Source of the DNA: Pleurotus djamor
Taxonomy: Eukaryota; Basidiomycota; Agaricomycetes; Agaricales; Pleurotaceae
DNA length: 27,979 bases
Direction of reading: 5' to 3'
Assembly: GCA_029747585.1 (NCBI GenBank)
Contig: JAPEVF010000601.1
Coordinates: forward strand, 1 to 27,979
Below the pieces are notes generated by a model. The model searched no databases. It worked only from the letters and a program-made list of their open reading frames with translations, and was not told where the DNA came from. Of the stretch, positions 1 through 9,382 are shown piece after piece (the stretch's first letter is position 1; the number at the start of each line of letters is the position of its first letter). A program made the translations under genes and the position numbers.

Positions 1-214
1 GAAGGAAGTGAACCCGATTGACCATAGTCTGATCGTTGAATATGTAGAACGGAGGGGTGCGGGGAGTCGATTGCACTTGTCTTCCTTGTCCGCTTTGGGT
101 AAAACGTTCAAGCCCACGAAGATCGACGAAAAGGGTAGCAACGCTGGTCAGCTTGACCTAGCTCTTCGTAAAATAGGGCAATGTCGCAGTGAGGCGACGA
201 TCCAGCGCGATTGA
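1..214 (+). CDS. possible 3' end of an unrecognised gene
   Basis: An open frame runs from the left edge (base 2) to a TGA at 212-214, about 70 codons, rich in Ser, Lys, Arg and Leu (for example SRLHLSSLSALGKTF). It has no internal ATG and no domain I recognise. It could be the last exon of a gene that lies to the left, or a chance open frame; 70 codons is short enough for chance. No neighbouring exon with matching phase is visible in the window. Confidence 0.2.
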   Translation, partial: KEVNPIDHSLIVEYVERRGAGSRLHLSSLSALGKTFKPTKIDEKGSNAGQLDLALRKIGQCRSEATIQRD

Positions 215-620
215 AGTGGGAGGAGGGTGCGACATAAGAAAACAATGAAGGTAGAGCATAGAGTATCTCCAAGGTCGGAGCCGCGCGTCTACCGACCACT
301 CGTTTCCAACAGACGACTAGGAAAACGGTAACCGGACGTGCAGGAATATTCCACGAACACAAGATAGCTGCTTGTATGTGCATGTTACACTCGGTAGAAG
401 GCCGAGTTACACGATTCAGGGGAACACTGTCCAATCAATTCCTGTGAGCCTACATAGGAACAATGCGCCGGGGCTCTCGAAAAGTATGAGGCTCCATATT
501 GGAAGGTCGATACCCAAGTTGACATACACCTCTACAAGCCACAGTCAGTTTTTCTAATAAGTAGGACCATTGCTTCACCTGCTGCAGATGATGGTCGCCC
601 CGAAAGCAGCTTTCTCATGG
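215..620. other. intergenic, nothing recognised
   Basis: About 400 bases between the possible edge ORF and the end of the O-methyltransferase gene. Short ORFs on both strands show no recognisable motif. I see no tRNA, repeat or clear terminator. It probably holds the 3' UTR of the O-methyltransferase gene, which ends at 621 on the minus strand. Confidence 0.4.
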
Positions 621-2660
621 TCACAGAGATGGAACGAACTCGACGAGCCCTACTTCTCCGCCATCCCAGAGCTTGACAAACTCGAATCCGCTCAATTCTC
701 TGGGGATAAATGTCAGATAACGGAGAGGGAGAAATAAATGAAGGCAAACCCAAGATCGATGAATTCATCGAGCGTTCGCTCCTTGCTGTTGAACTGGTTC
801 ATCATGTTGATATCTTGCTGGTAGGGCCGCTTGTTCGCTGCGCCGTAATTAGGTAGAAGAGGCCACGGTGCCTGCGAAGTGATTGATGAATATTCAACGC
901 ACCGTGAATCATCATTTGGGATCATACCTGAGTCTCCACGCCACTTCCCTGAACAGTGGAGTGTAGAACAAACTCGTCTACGGATGATGTTCAAGTTCCC
1001 GTAGGTATAGACTTACGAAAGACTTACTGATGAGCAGTTTGCATCCTGGTTGAGTGACCTTCCGAATATTCTTCAAAATTTCGAGACATTGGGCATCTGG
1101 CCAATCATGGCTAGATGTCGGTTTAAATACCTTGAACAGAGACACACAACAAGAAACTCACAGAACATGGCGAAGCTGCGTGTATGTTTAGTGAGTGAGA
1201 ACGCAGCGAAGTAAGGTAGAGAGGCGTACATAATAAACCGCGCCTCCAGTTACTGGCGATTCCTTCAAGAAGTCGAGGCTAACAAACGAAACTCGGCGGT
1301 TCTTCAAAGCCTCCGGATATACCTTCTCCCAGTACTATCAAATAGCTGAGGAAGCATTTGGCTGTGTAATTCTAGTGGACGTACCTCTCTTCCTTGTTCA
1401 ACGACAGACGGTGTGTCTTGGACAACAACGTTTAATGTCGAGTAGGCCTTTAGTAAAGGCAAGACGACGTGTCCGTTCCCTCCACCGACGTCAACGACGA
1501 CCGAGTTAACAGGTAGCCTGTCCCAGGCGTAGACTGTGAGTGAACTGGTCAGAAACGCGAACGGGGAATTGAACTATGGGTTTACTACTTACGCTTGGGA
1601 AGCATGGCCTTCCCTGTGACCTCGGCCCAGCCAACCATGGCTTGGTTGAATCGCTGTTCGAGGCAACAAAGCTATATCGTTTCATATTTCAAGCCGGTCC
1701 AAAGTAGAACTCACCTCCAGTGCTTGCTCTTTTCCAGGCTAAATTAGAAAAGGTAGAGTAAATGCAACGAATAAAAAAGGAGGGCGTTGAACAAACTTAC
1801 CATGTCAAAATACTGGAAAGGATTGACACCATGGGTCAGGTGAAACGAACTATCTTCCAGTCAATGTGACTTTCGTTTTGTGAGATCTTCAAATATGTCA
1901 CCAAGCTGTACACATGCTTTCATAGATTCGTCGCATCTAGCGGAAAGCGTTTCGCATCAATACCATCATGAAGACGAACATAGACAAACTCACATATGAC
2001 CGACAAGGCTTGATACGGGGTCTGTGGAACATAGCTTCATGGAGAGTCGGTTGTTTGCGAAAACATTTGGAGATACTGAACGGGGTTTGGACCCAGTATT
2101 AGATATCAATGATGTGGTCTATTTCGTGGACGAGCACAAACCTTCAATGAAGATATGATTTGTAGCTAACATCCGCAGGACGCGGCTTAGCTTTCCTGCA
2201 TCTTGATCACTCAGCTTGCCAAGGTCTTCTACGTGTAGTCCATCAGGTTTCTCGACCAAATGATCTGCAATTCTCGAGTCGACTGCAATCCTCATGAGAA
2301 CAGGCTCCATGTACTATCAGGTATCGTCAATGAGACATGGGAGGGCGAAGTGTGATAACAGACCGCATAGGCTTTCTATAGAAGAGGTGAGTACGGCTCC
2401 ATGTTTAGGTAATGTGAACAAAAACGAACATTTACGATGACATGGCCAGGGTTGGCCACAGTTGCACTCAACTGAGCGCAAGCAGCCTCGATCGTCCTTA
2501 TGGCTGTCTTCAAACGCTCGGAAACGAGTTCGGGAGCATAAAAAGGGTTGGGCTTGGTGTCGTGAAGGTTTGGTCCTACATATCTAGCTTTTGCGTATTC
2601 GGTGGTCACGACAGTGACGGTGTCAGAGATGAGCTTTGTAAGGGTGTCTATGTTGCGCAT
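621..2660 (-). CDS. class II S-adenosylmethionine-dependent O-methyltransferase, 423 aa, 14 exons
   Basis: Exons (complement): 2660-2436, 2375-2364, 2313-2142, 2075-1994, 1936-1902, 1853-1801, 1738-1715, 1653-1593, 1533-1385, 1334-1230, 1130-1028, 977-928, 871-750, 699-621; they sum to 424 codons including the stop. Seen: an N-terminal helical region ending MEPVLMRIAVDSRIADHL (dimerisation/winged helix of the COMT-like family), then SPNVFANNRLSMKL, the SAM-binding motif VVVDVGGGNGHVVLPLLKAY in exon 9, HDWPDAQCLEILKNIRK in exon 11 (His is the usual general base), and the C-terminal PNYGAANKRPYQQDINMM and KERTLDEFIDLG. The family methylates hydroxyls of small aromatic metabolites; the nearest well-known relatives are fungal sterigmatocystin-type O-methyltransferases. 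The substrate cannot be told. ATG 2660 is chosen because the frame before it begins only with GTG. No biosynthetic cluster surrounds it. The 48-nt intron 1854-1901 removes an in-frame TGA. Confidence 0.88.
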
Positions 2661-2676
2661 GCACCTCTCAATCGCC

Positions 2677-2763
2677 ACGTCGACACACTAAGTTCTAGGT
2701 CGACGTCACGCATGGTTTCATGTCGCTTAGTGCGACACTTCACATGGTGTCTAGTTCGACACC
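2677..2763. repeat. cluster of three short inverted repeats with shared GTCGAC/CGACAC motifs
   Basis: Three perfect hairpin-capable repeats lie head to tail: ACGTCGAC/GTCGACGT (2677-2684 with 2699-2706, 14-nt loop), TGTCGC/GCGACA (2721-2737, 5-nt loop) and GGTGTC/GACACC (2746-2763, 6-nt loop). The last two also form a degenerate direct repeat of about 24 nt (TTAGTGCGACACTTCACA, then CTAGTTCGACACCTCACA). They lie directly upstream of the O-methyltransferase start. They could be paired transcription-factor sites, or a fragment of a retrotransposon LTR, given the TATATAAA about 40 bp further on. Neither reading is proven. Confidence 0.6.
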
Positions 2764-3047
2764 TCACACATTCCTTAGTCCATATTTAGTAGTCACTCGT
2801 AGTATATAAAGCCTGTATGTATCTAGGGAATATCTAACACTCGTTCTACCATCAGGAAAACATCATTTTTACCAGGAGCAGATGGAAGCTAGATAAGATC
2901 AAGAAGCTGTGGGAGAAAGGTATCTTGTATATCTAAAATAGAAAAAGCGCTTAAAGTTATGCTTTGTACAAGAGGTATGACAAAGCAAGAAAAAGACGCT
3001 GTAATACTTACATAGCGAGCGCCAATGCTTCAAAAGCACAAAAAGCT

Positions 3048-3080
3048 GGAAAAGCTAGGAAAGCTAGGAAAGCTCTGAAA
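3048..3080. repeat. short tandem tract of AAAGCTAGG-like units
   Basis: About four imperfect 9-10 nt units (AAAGCTGGA, AAAGCTAGGA, AAGCTAGGA, AAGCTCTGA) stand in tandem about 100 bp beyond the stop codon of the Cdc25-type gene, probably in its 3' flank. Confidence 0.55.
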
Positions 3081-3176
3081 GTGTTGATAAACAAANCGAA
3101 AAAAAATAATGGATGATGAATAATGACAATATGAACACGTTCCCCAATGATGGGAAGATGGATGCAAGGAGATAAT

Positions 3177-6100
3177 TCATGATGATGAGTAGGAAAGTTG
3201 TGTGCGTGTAGTCCAATTGAAAAGTTGTCGCATGTCACTGACAGGTGGTGCGTCTGCAGGCTGCTTTGGTTCGACTTCCAAGCTGCGGATACAAGCGTTA
3301 AAGAAGAAGGCGGATGCACACGTATTGAGTGACTAACCTCCGACGATACAGGTCTTGTAAATCACCGTTCCGTTTTGAATTCTCAAACGCAGCGTTCAAG
3401 TATTCATGTACCTCGTTGATGGCCTTGAGGTTATAAGGGATTTGGAAACGTTGCATATCTACCGGGTCAACATGATAAGATGAGAAGGTCATAAGAGCAA
3501 CGGATAGAAAGTTACCTTGGACAATCCGGGCAAGCTTGTGATACTTGTTGAAGTTGATCAACTTCTTGTCCGGATTCCGAGGGGATACACGGTATGATTG
3601 GTTCCCCTCTCGGCAGAATGTTACGTCCGTTAGGTATAGACCTACAGGAATGCCCACGTTAGTAAGACTTTGTTTGACATGATGGGGACTTAGAGTGACC
3701 TAGGAAGGGCACGGCAGGAGGGGCTGTGTTCCTCAACCGAGACCGATACTCATGGTAGTTACGTCCATGATCAGCAATTTTTCTCAAAGCCTCAAGTTGC
3801 AGCCTATTTTTCTGAGGGATACCCTAGAAGTAGCGAGATTAAGCGTGGCTATTCCCAAAGATGAACAAACGCGATTTTACTCACCGACCACGTTTGGTGG
3901 AGTCTTGATATCGTGGAAGAATCCAGGGCAGCCAGAATTGACCGAGAAGTACTAAAGTTATTTAAGGATACACAGCGCTAGAGATAACAAAGTTCCGTAA
4001 GATAACGGGGAATCAAAGAATGGAAAGAACAAACTTACATCGGCGACTTTGATGAAGAACTTCACCAATGCGGTCCGCTTTTTCAGATCAAGTTCGGCCA
4101 ATATACTTTCTGCCACCCAGCCGGTGACCAAAGTGCTCAGAGTCGACACAGCTCTCACGTTCAAAGCCTTTGCCCCTTCCTGACCGGTTTCCAGAACTTC
4201 TTCCGGAAGGATCGCGCAATAAAGGTTGCATTCCATGACCGTCATCTGCCTTGCAAGCTCGAGCGCATCGAAATCCGTGATCGATATAGATGCAAAATTC
4301 TTGCTTCGAAGAGCAGACAAGAGAGTCTTCGTCATAGTCGGCCGAGGAACCTCGCCCTGAGGTACAGCAGGAGCATTCGTATTGCTCGGATCACGCCCGC
4401 CCCTCGGGCTGGTCGCAAAGTCAGAGTGCTGTCGCCGATTATCCAGAACTTCGAGTATCCTTGCAGCTGGCCCAGGGTATTGTCTCGAAATAACTTGCAT
4501 GACAAACTCCGTCAAGCCAGGAAGAGCAGCATCGTCCGACAACGAGCGCCAGTGAAACTCAACCCACGTCTTGACAAAATTGGACACTCGCAATCGGATG
4601 GGAGCTCCCTTCTGTCTCTCCCAGAGGAAGACCTCCTCGTCGTTGAGTCCAAGGGGAGGTTGCAGATTATATCGGGCGAGAAGCTTCTCCACCAACTGTA
4701 CAGGCGAAGCGAACAAGCGGAACGTCATGAAGAAGACCGAGGCGAAGGCATGATCGACAATACTATTGTAGGGGGTCATTCGCTCCACTAAGACATCCAG
4801 CGAGGCACCGACAAGGACACCCTCACTGTTGTACGCGACTTCATCCTGAGGATGATCGTGTAAGAGCATCCAGGCGATCGGGTCAGATGTGGCTTCCTGA
4901 ATGACCTCGAGAGGGACAGCAGGAAGTTGTCCATGATACCGTTTTTCATCCACTGAATAACCACGGCCATGACCACGAGCACTACCCTCCCAAGTCGTAC
5001 CATCATCTGTCCTCGTCGCCATCGAAGTCGGTGATGGCAAATCAGGTTCGATGGGCAAGTCAGGCATAGGTATTGTCAACGGGGGTAGAGGCTTATGGTC
5101 ATCGGGTGTGGTGATGGCAGTATCTTCCGATGGCTGCGAGGAAAGTTGGGATAGAATGCTTTGATCTGAGCCAGAGGATGAGCCGCGCATCTTCGTTCTT
5201 GAAGGCGGCGTTTGCGCTTGAATAGTAAGGTCTTCATCTTCCACGCCGTTCGAAGGATATCCCGAAATAGCCTGTATCGTAGACGAAGGTAGGCGTGTCG
5301 TGAAACCACTAGATGAGGGGCCGTCTTGAGGATCAGGGAACTTAATGACGAACGGTTCTCCTGATCCTCTATTCAGTCCCAAGCACACCTTCACCGCTGC
5401 CACACAGTCTGCACCCGATTTGAGTGCAGCTGTAGCCGACCGTAGTAGTAGCTGCTTTTCGTCCTCTTCGCTCATCGATGTGGGCGATTGTACCGTCAAG
5501 AGCCTGACCGATTCAGCTAACTCGCTCGTCACAGTGTACAATCCGTCCTTGGCCTGTTTCAGAGTGAACACCTTCGATGTCGGAATGTCTGGGTGTCCGA
5601 GAACAGCTTCGACGATAGTGAGCAGCTTGCAGACGTTTTCAACAATCTCTCGAACAAGGTCATACATATGGCCAGTACTTGAGGCGTGAGATGAACGGGA
5701 ATGTGAATGAGCGTGGCCGATGAAGGCTGCAATAGTCGAAAGATACCGGTCATGCGTGCTTCGCAATGCCTCAAGGACTTGGGCGGCTGACGTGGGTCCG
5801 GCAGGGAATGCTGATTTAGGTGGTGGTGCGTTGGAGTCGAGGGAAGAGAATGAAGAAGACGAAGAAGTGCTATCCACAGACGACATGCCAGGTTTGTGTC
5901 GGGTGATCAGACGATCCCGCACAGGAAACCTGGCCCGATTGAGTTTCCCGACGCTTCGATGTGGCAGCAGAGGCATTCCGGCGTCGTCGAATTCGTCGTC
6001 AGTTCCATTACTAGCAGCAGGAGGATAGCGACCAGCAGGACTCCGTGCTCGCAATGTTTCGCCAGTTGTTGCGATCAACTCTATGGTAGAAGATGATGGT

Positions 6101-7291
6101 CCAGCAGTGGTTTCCACAGAGATAGAACCGGTGGTGTCATTGTCTTCGTCAGGACCCTCGGTGTCCGTCGATTCAGTTACTGAAATCATACTATCACGAC
6201 GGTCGGGAAGGTCGATCCCGCATTGAACGGCCACAGCTAGAAACCTGCGTACATACGCAAAGACCTGTCCACCTAATCGCAGCATCACTTCAATGTCGTA
6301 CTCGCGGTTTTCTTCATCGCCGTCTGTCTCCGATGCTTTCTTTGCCTGTGTGACCAATGCGGCTAGGACAGAAAGAATCCGTTTGCGCTCAATGGCTAGA
6401 ACCTGAAATTGCTGAAGGAGTGGTGCGTCCTTGGGGAGACACTGAGTAGTAGTAAGAATGGAGCGCACACATGATATTATGCACGCTGTCGAAGGTCGGA
6501 AGTGTGTTATACGGTTGGCCCGTACAGCGTTCTGCAGCAATGATAGGCCGTGGAGTAAATTGATCATGAGGGGTGGATAGGTGTCACCTTCCGAACCCAC
6601 TGTTTCTGCGGTTGAAGGGCGTCTTGAATGCGATTTAGCGTTTTCCGATGAAGAGGCCGTGGCCCATGAGGTAACCGATGAAGTTGACATGGAATGAGTA
6701 TGGCCCTTGCGTTGCCGCTGTTCCCGTTTAATACTGCAATTGATGATGGAAGGCGTAGCAATGACTCACAGCAGGCGTGTCGGGAAGAGCCTCTTCCGTC
6801 AATGAATCAACATGAGAGCTCACATAGTTACTGGGAAACCAGCCGCGTCTTCCCTCCAATTCACCATCCCACCAACCACTCGTATCCCTGTTCAACACAT
6901 GTATGACCTGACCAGCTCGGAATGATAGACAGGTAGCACTTTGGTGCTGCGGGGCGTAATCATGCATGGCGAGTACGAATTCGGGTGCGAGGCGGACTGT
7001 GTCCTCGAGGAAAGGACTAGTTGGGCTTGACGGATGCTCTTCAACGCTGTCTTCGCGGTCGTCGCGCTGCATAGGCAAGGAGGACGATGACGCATTTGTG
7101 GAGGAGGAGACAGGAGATATTATGGATAGAGAGGATGCAGTCGAAGCGGTGGAATCACTTCGCAGACGCCGTCCCTTGACGGCAAACGGTACGTCTGAGG
7201 CGGGTGTGCGACTGCGCGACGCTGCTCTGCTCCGGCTCGACGAGGGACCAATGGCCCTCACTGAAGTATCAATTCTGAGGGCAGTGTACAT
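3177..7291 (-). CDS. CDC25: Cdc25-type Ras guanine nucleotide exchange factor with SH3 domain, about 1256 aa, 7 exons
   Basis: Exons (complement): 7291-6770, 6717-4039, 3977-3885, 3823-3700, 3641-3516, 3458-3338, 3282-3177; the sum is 1257 codons. Seen: a Ser-rich N-terminus; an SH3 domain at about residues 104-160 (FVLAMHDYAP, SGWWDGELEGRRGWFPSNYV); a long low-complexity middle; a RasGEF-N domain at about 800-916 (LVERMTPYNSIVDHAFASVF); and a catalytic RasGEF domain from about 980 to 1240 (ELARQMTVMECNLYCAI, LNNFSTSRSILAALDSS, NPDKKLINFNKYHKLARIV, YNLKAINEVHEYL). In yeasts Cdc25 swaps GDP for GTP on Ras at the membrane and so drives adenylate cyclase; in filamentous basidiomycetes Ras also shapes growth and mating. 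The start ATG 7291 follows a pyrimidine-rich leader. Intron 5 (3459-3515) is 57 nt and has no stop in frame, so its retention would insert 19 residues in the catalytic domain. Confidence 0.93.
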
Positions 7292-8241
7292 GGCGAGAGA
7301 AAAAAGNTAACCTTGAGAGAGGAGTTACAGCATAAATCGACAGTCGCAGAGGATATGTGTTTCCTGGACGTACAGGTACGATAAGATTAGATGTTCAACT
7401 TGAATAAGCCGGTGTCTGGTCGTAATTCTGCGATATGCAAAGTTCTACTTGGGTGCGGATGCTCGATGCTCGAGAAATGGTCGTGAAGTCGTGAAATATG
7501 AGCGGAGATGAAGAGTGTGTATGGGAATCGCAAAGCTTCTTCAGTCGTAAAAGCGTATCTCCGAAAAAACGAAGAAATGGCGTCAAGGGCCTTCAATGAA
7601 GAGCAAGTCCCAGCCAAGGCCAGAGGAGAGAAAAGGGCGGGCGGGGGAAAGGGGGGAGGAGACGATGGGGAAGGCAGTAATGGTCGCCTCCGAGCAACAC
7701 TCGAGCACTCCGCCTCCAACATGTGCCAAACACCGCCAAATACAATTCATTCCTCCTGCCATTCCTCCACAGTTGTACAGACGCTACCAAACTATATATT
7801 CTCATATTGCGTCTTCGCATGCGACAAAAGTGCGGCCCATCTCACATGTCATGGCAAAACAGTCAGCCAGGAGACGCAAAGTCCGGTCCTCCAGGAATAT
7901 CACAGGGACATAGGGGCAGTCACCCCCCTGATAGGGATAGATGATCTTGGAATCACCACTCGGGCCATGCGCACGGCATCTGCGATAATCTTCTTCACAT
8001 CTTGTCGATTAACTTAAGGTTCTAAAATCCGTGCACACCGTGAACGGCCATGTGATCCACACACCACTCTCAACAGCAAACGGGGAAACAAGATTTCAAA
8101 GAAACAGAGTTGCCAACACGAAGCAAGGGAAATCATACAAGCTGTATATCATAAACCGTCGTGCCAAAGATACGGGTACAAGCATGCCAATGCCACCAAA
8201 ACGAATCGACCAGGACCATGCGAAAGGAGGAAACAGCGCCC
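7292..8241. other. upstream/leader region of the Cdc25 gene and spacer to FKBP12
   Basis: Nearly 950 bases without a convincing gene. Next to the Cdc25 start the minus strand is strongly pyrimidine-rich (about 7590-7690), a common look for fungal promoters and 5' leaders. One N (7307) sits beside an A run just before the ATG. ORFs on both strands here, up to 169 codons, have biased composition but no recognisable domain and no intron pattern. The far end holds the 3' UTR of FKBP12. Confidence 0.5.
7590..7690 (-). promoter_or_regulatory. pyrimidine-rich tract upstream of the Cdc25 gene
   Basis: Read on the minus strand this stretch is almost unbroken C and T, including the run CCTCCCCCCTTTCCCCCGCC, and lies about 300-400 bp before the Cdc25 ATG. 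CT-rich tracts near transcription start sites are common in filamentous fungal genes. Assignment as a promoter element is inference from position and composition only. Confidence 0.4.
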
Positions 8242-8875
8242 TCAGTTGATTGAAAGCAGTTCAACCTCGAACTTGAGGATCGAGTTTGGGGGGNATGATG
8301 GGAGGGAAACCACGTTCACCATAGGCCTTGAGCAAAAGAAGGTCAGCATGTCACATTTATCGATGAGATGTGCAAAGGATACACACAAAATCCGGTGTAC
8401 ATGTCAAGGTCGCTTTGGTACCGAGCGATAGTTGTGGGACACCTAACACACAGTCGAACGAAGTGAGTAGATTGCCGCCATAAGCGGTCCACATTAACCC
8501 ACCTTCATCCCAGCCCTTGATCACCTTTCCAACGCCAATCTTCGTGCGGAAAGGGTCATTTCTAGCCATACGCGCCGTCAGTCAAGCGCCATCCTCAGCC
8601 CGACGAGAGAGATGCTAACCGATCTCGACTCGAATCGAACTTTGTGCCGTCCGTGAGTGTTCCTACGTAGTGTATCGTGACCATGTCTACCACGATTGGA
8701 CTAGATATCAGAGCGATGCATTCGATGCAATAGATGAGCGTGCTTACCGCCCATCTTGGGGTAGTTAACGCCATCGCCTGGTTTCTGGACGTCGACAGTC
8801 ACACCCTATGTCGCGTAGGGATCGAGATGAACATACGGGCGCGATGAGATTTGGAGAGAAGGGACGCGTACCATT
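8242..8875 (-). CDS. FPR1: FKBP12 peptidyl-prolyl cis-trans isomerase, 108 aa, 6 exons
   Basis: Exons (complement): 8875-8873 (the ATG alone), 8805-8748, 8686-8620, 8561-8503, 8442-8387, 8326-8242. Splicing gives a protein beginning [13 protein letters not shown] and holding the FKBP core motifs [38 protein letters not shown] and [15 protein letters not shown], ending ELLSIN. Size and order match the single-domain cytosolic FKBP12, which isomerises Xaa-Pro bonds and is the receptor for FK506 and rapamycin. The first exon carries only the start codon and is followed by a 67-nt intron. An N at 8294, beside a run of six G, adds one base: without it the frame runs cleanly to TGA and totals 109 codons. 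I take it as a sequencing artefact, not a mutation. Confidence 0.95.
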
Positions 8876-9056
8876 GTTTGGATATTGTGCGAGTACAAGT
8901 TAGCCGTCTAATCAGGGGATAGGTGAACGTACTCTGAGCCTGCTTTTGGCACATTTATATCGAAATGGAGCGGAGTACGGATCTTGATTATGATTAGGGG
9001 GATCTCTGGAATTGGTCACGCAACTTGACCTCTCCTCCGTTATCACAATCGAATCG

Positions 9057-9375
9057 ATGTCGATGGCTACGATGCCCCAATCGTACACAAGTTATGGAAT
9101 CATTGATGTTCTAGTACATCCCAGGTCACCGCTTTCACCTTGATGCTCTCCGCTTTGACCAAATACGCCGGAGTGCACTCGATGACCCACCTCGTAACCA
9201 TCGCTCTCCTGGTCCTCGTCGACGCCGGTTTACATCTTCTGAGGACCCCTCAAATCCCCTGTCGGAGTCCAAACATCGAAGTTACGAGCCTAGTTTGGAC
9301 GAAAGTCTTCAAAAGCTCAAGAAGTCAACTGGATTAGTATACAAAGTAGCAAGTATATGTAGTTATACAGGATAG
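9057..9375 (+). CDS. doubtful small protein, 94 aa, two exons
   Basis: Exon 1 would be 9057-9090 (MSMATMPQSYT) and exon 2 9125-9375, giving HRFHLDALRFDQIRRSALDD, SSEDPSNPLSESKHRSYEPS and LDESLQKLKKSTGLVYK. The two sum to 95 codons including TAG. The joining intron (9091-9124) would be only 34 nt, shorter than any other here, so the start may be wrong or a base may be missing. The composition (charged, Ser/Pro-rich, no hydrophobic core) looks like a small disordered protein. It would be divergent from FKBP12 and end 8 bp from the convergent stop at 9383. No family recognised. Confidence 0.33.
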
Positions 9376-9382
9376 TTCATCA

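Larger units (their letters stand above)
2661..3176. other. intergenic, promoter of the O-methyltransferase plus AT-rich spacer
   Basis: This stretch separates two minus-strand genes, so it should hold the upstream region of the O-methyltransferase and the 3' UTR of Cdc25. The half next to the O-methyltransferase carries the inverted-repeat cluster described separately. A plus-oriented TATATAAA lies near 2802-2810 with no obvious gene after it. The half near Cdc25 is AT-rich, has one N (3097) within A-rich sequence, and a short tandem tract of AAAGCTAGG-like units near 3048-3080. No convincing coding exon is seen. Confidence 0.5.

Noticed and set aside
1861..1863. In-frame TGA in the O-methyltransferase, suggesting a pseudogene
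   Set aside because: A canonical 48-nt intron (1854-1901, GTGACA..GAAG) removes it, keeps SMKACVQL and SSFHLTHGVNPFQYF in frame, and makes the full gene sum to 424 codons.
2746..2763. tRNA-like T-arm (TAGTTCGACACC with a matching stem)
   Set aside because: Stem and loop sizes do not fit a T-arm, and no D-arm, anticodon arm or acceptor stem can be formed at the right spacing.
2721..2841. Solo LTR of a retrotransposon (TGT..ACA ends with a TATA box inside)
   Set aside because: No target-site duplication, primer-binding site or reverse transcriptase remnant was found, and no second copy is in the window; kept only as an alternative reading of the inverted repeats.
2802..3000. Plus-strand gene after the TATATAAA near 2805
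   Set aside because: The following 200 bases have stops in all plus frames and no splice-compatible exon with a recognisable product.
4426..4791. 121-codon plus-strand frame inside the Cdc25 gene
   Set aside because: It is the shadow of the long Cdc25 exon 2, whose minus-strand translation carries the RasGEF-N motifs across the same bases.
7508..8017. 169-codon open frame on the plus strand upstream of the Cdc25 gene
   Set aside because: It lies over the CT-rich leader of the opposite strand, has low-complexity Gly/Lys composition in that part, no domain, and no intron pattern like the real genes here.
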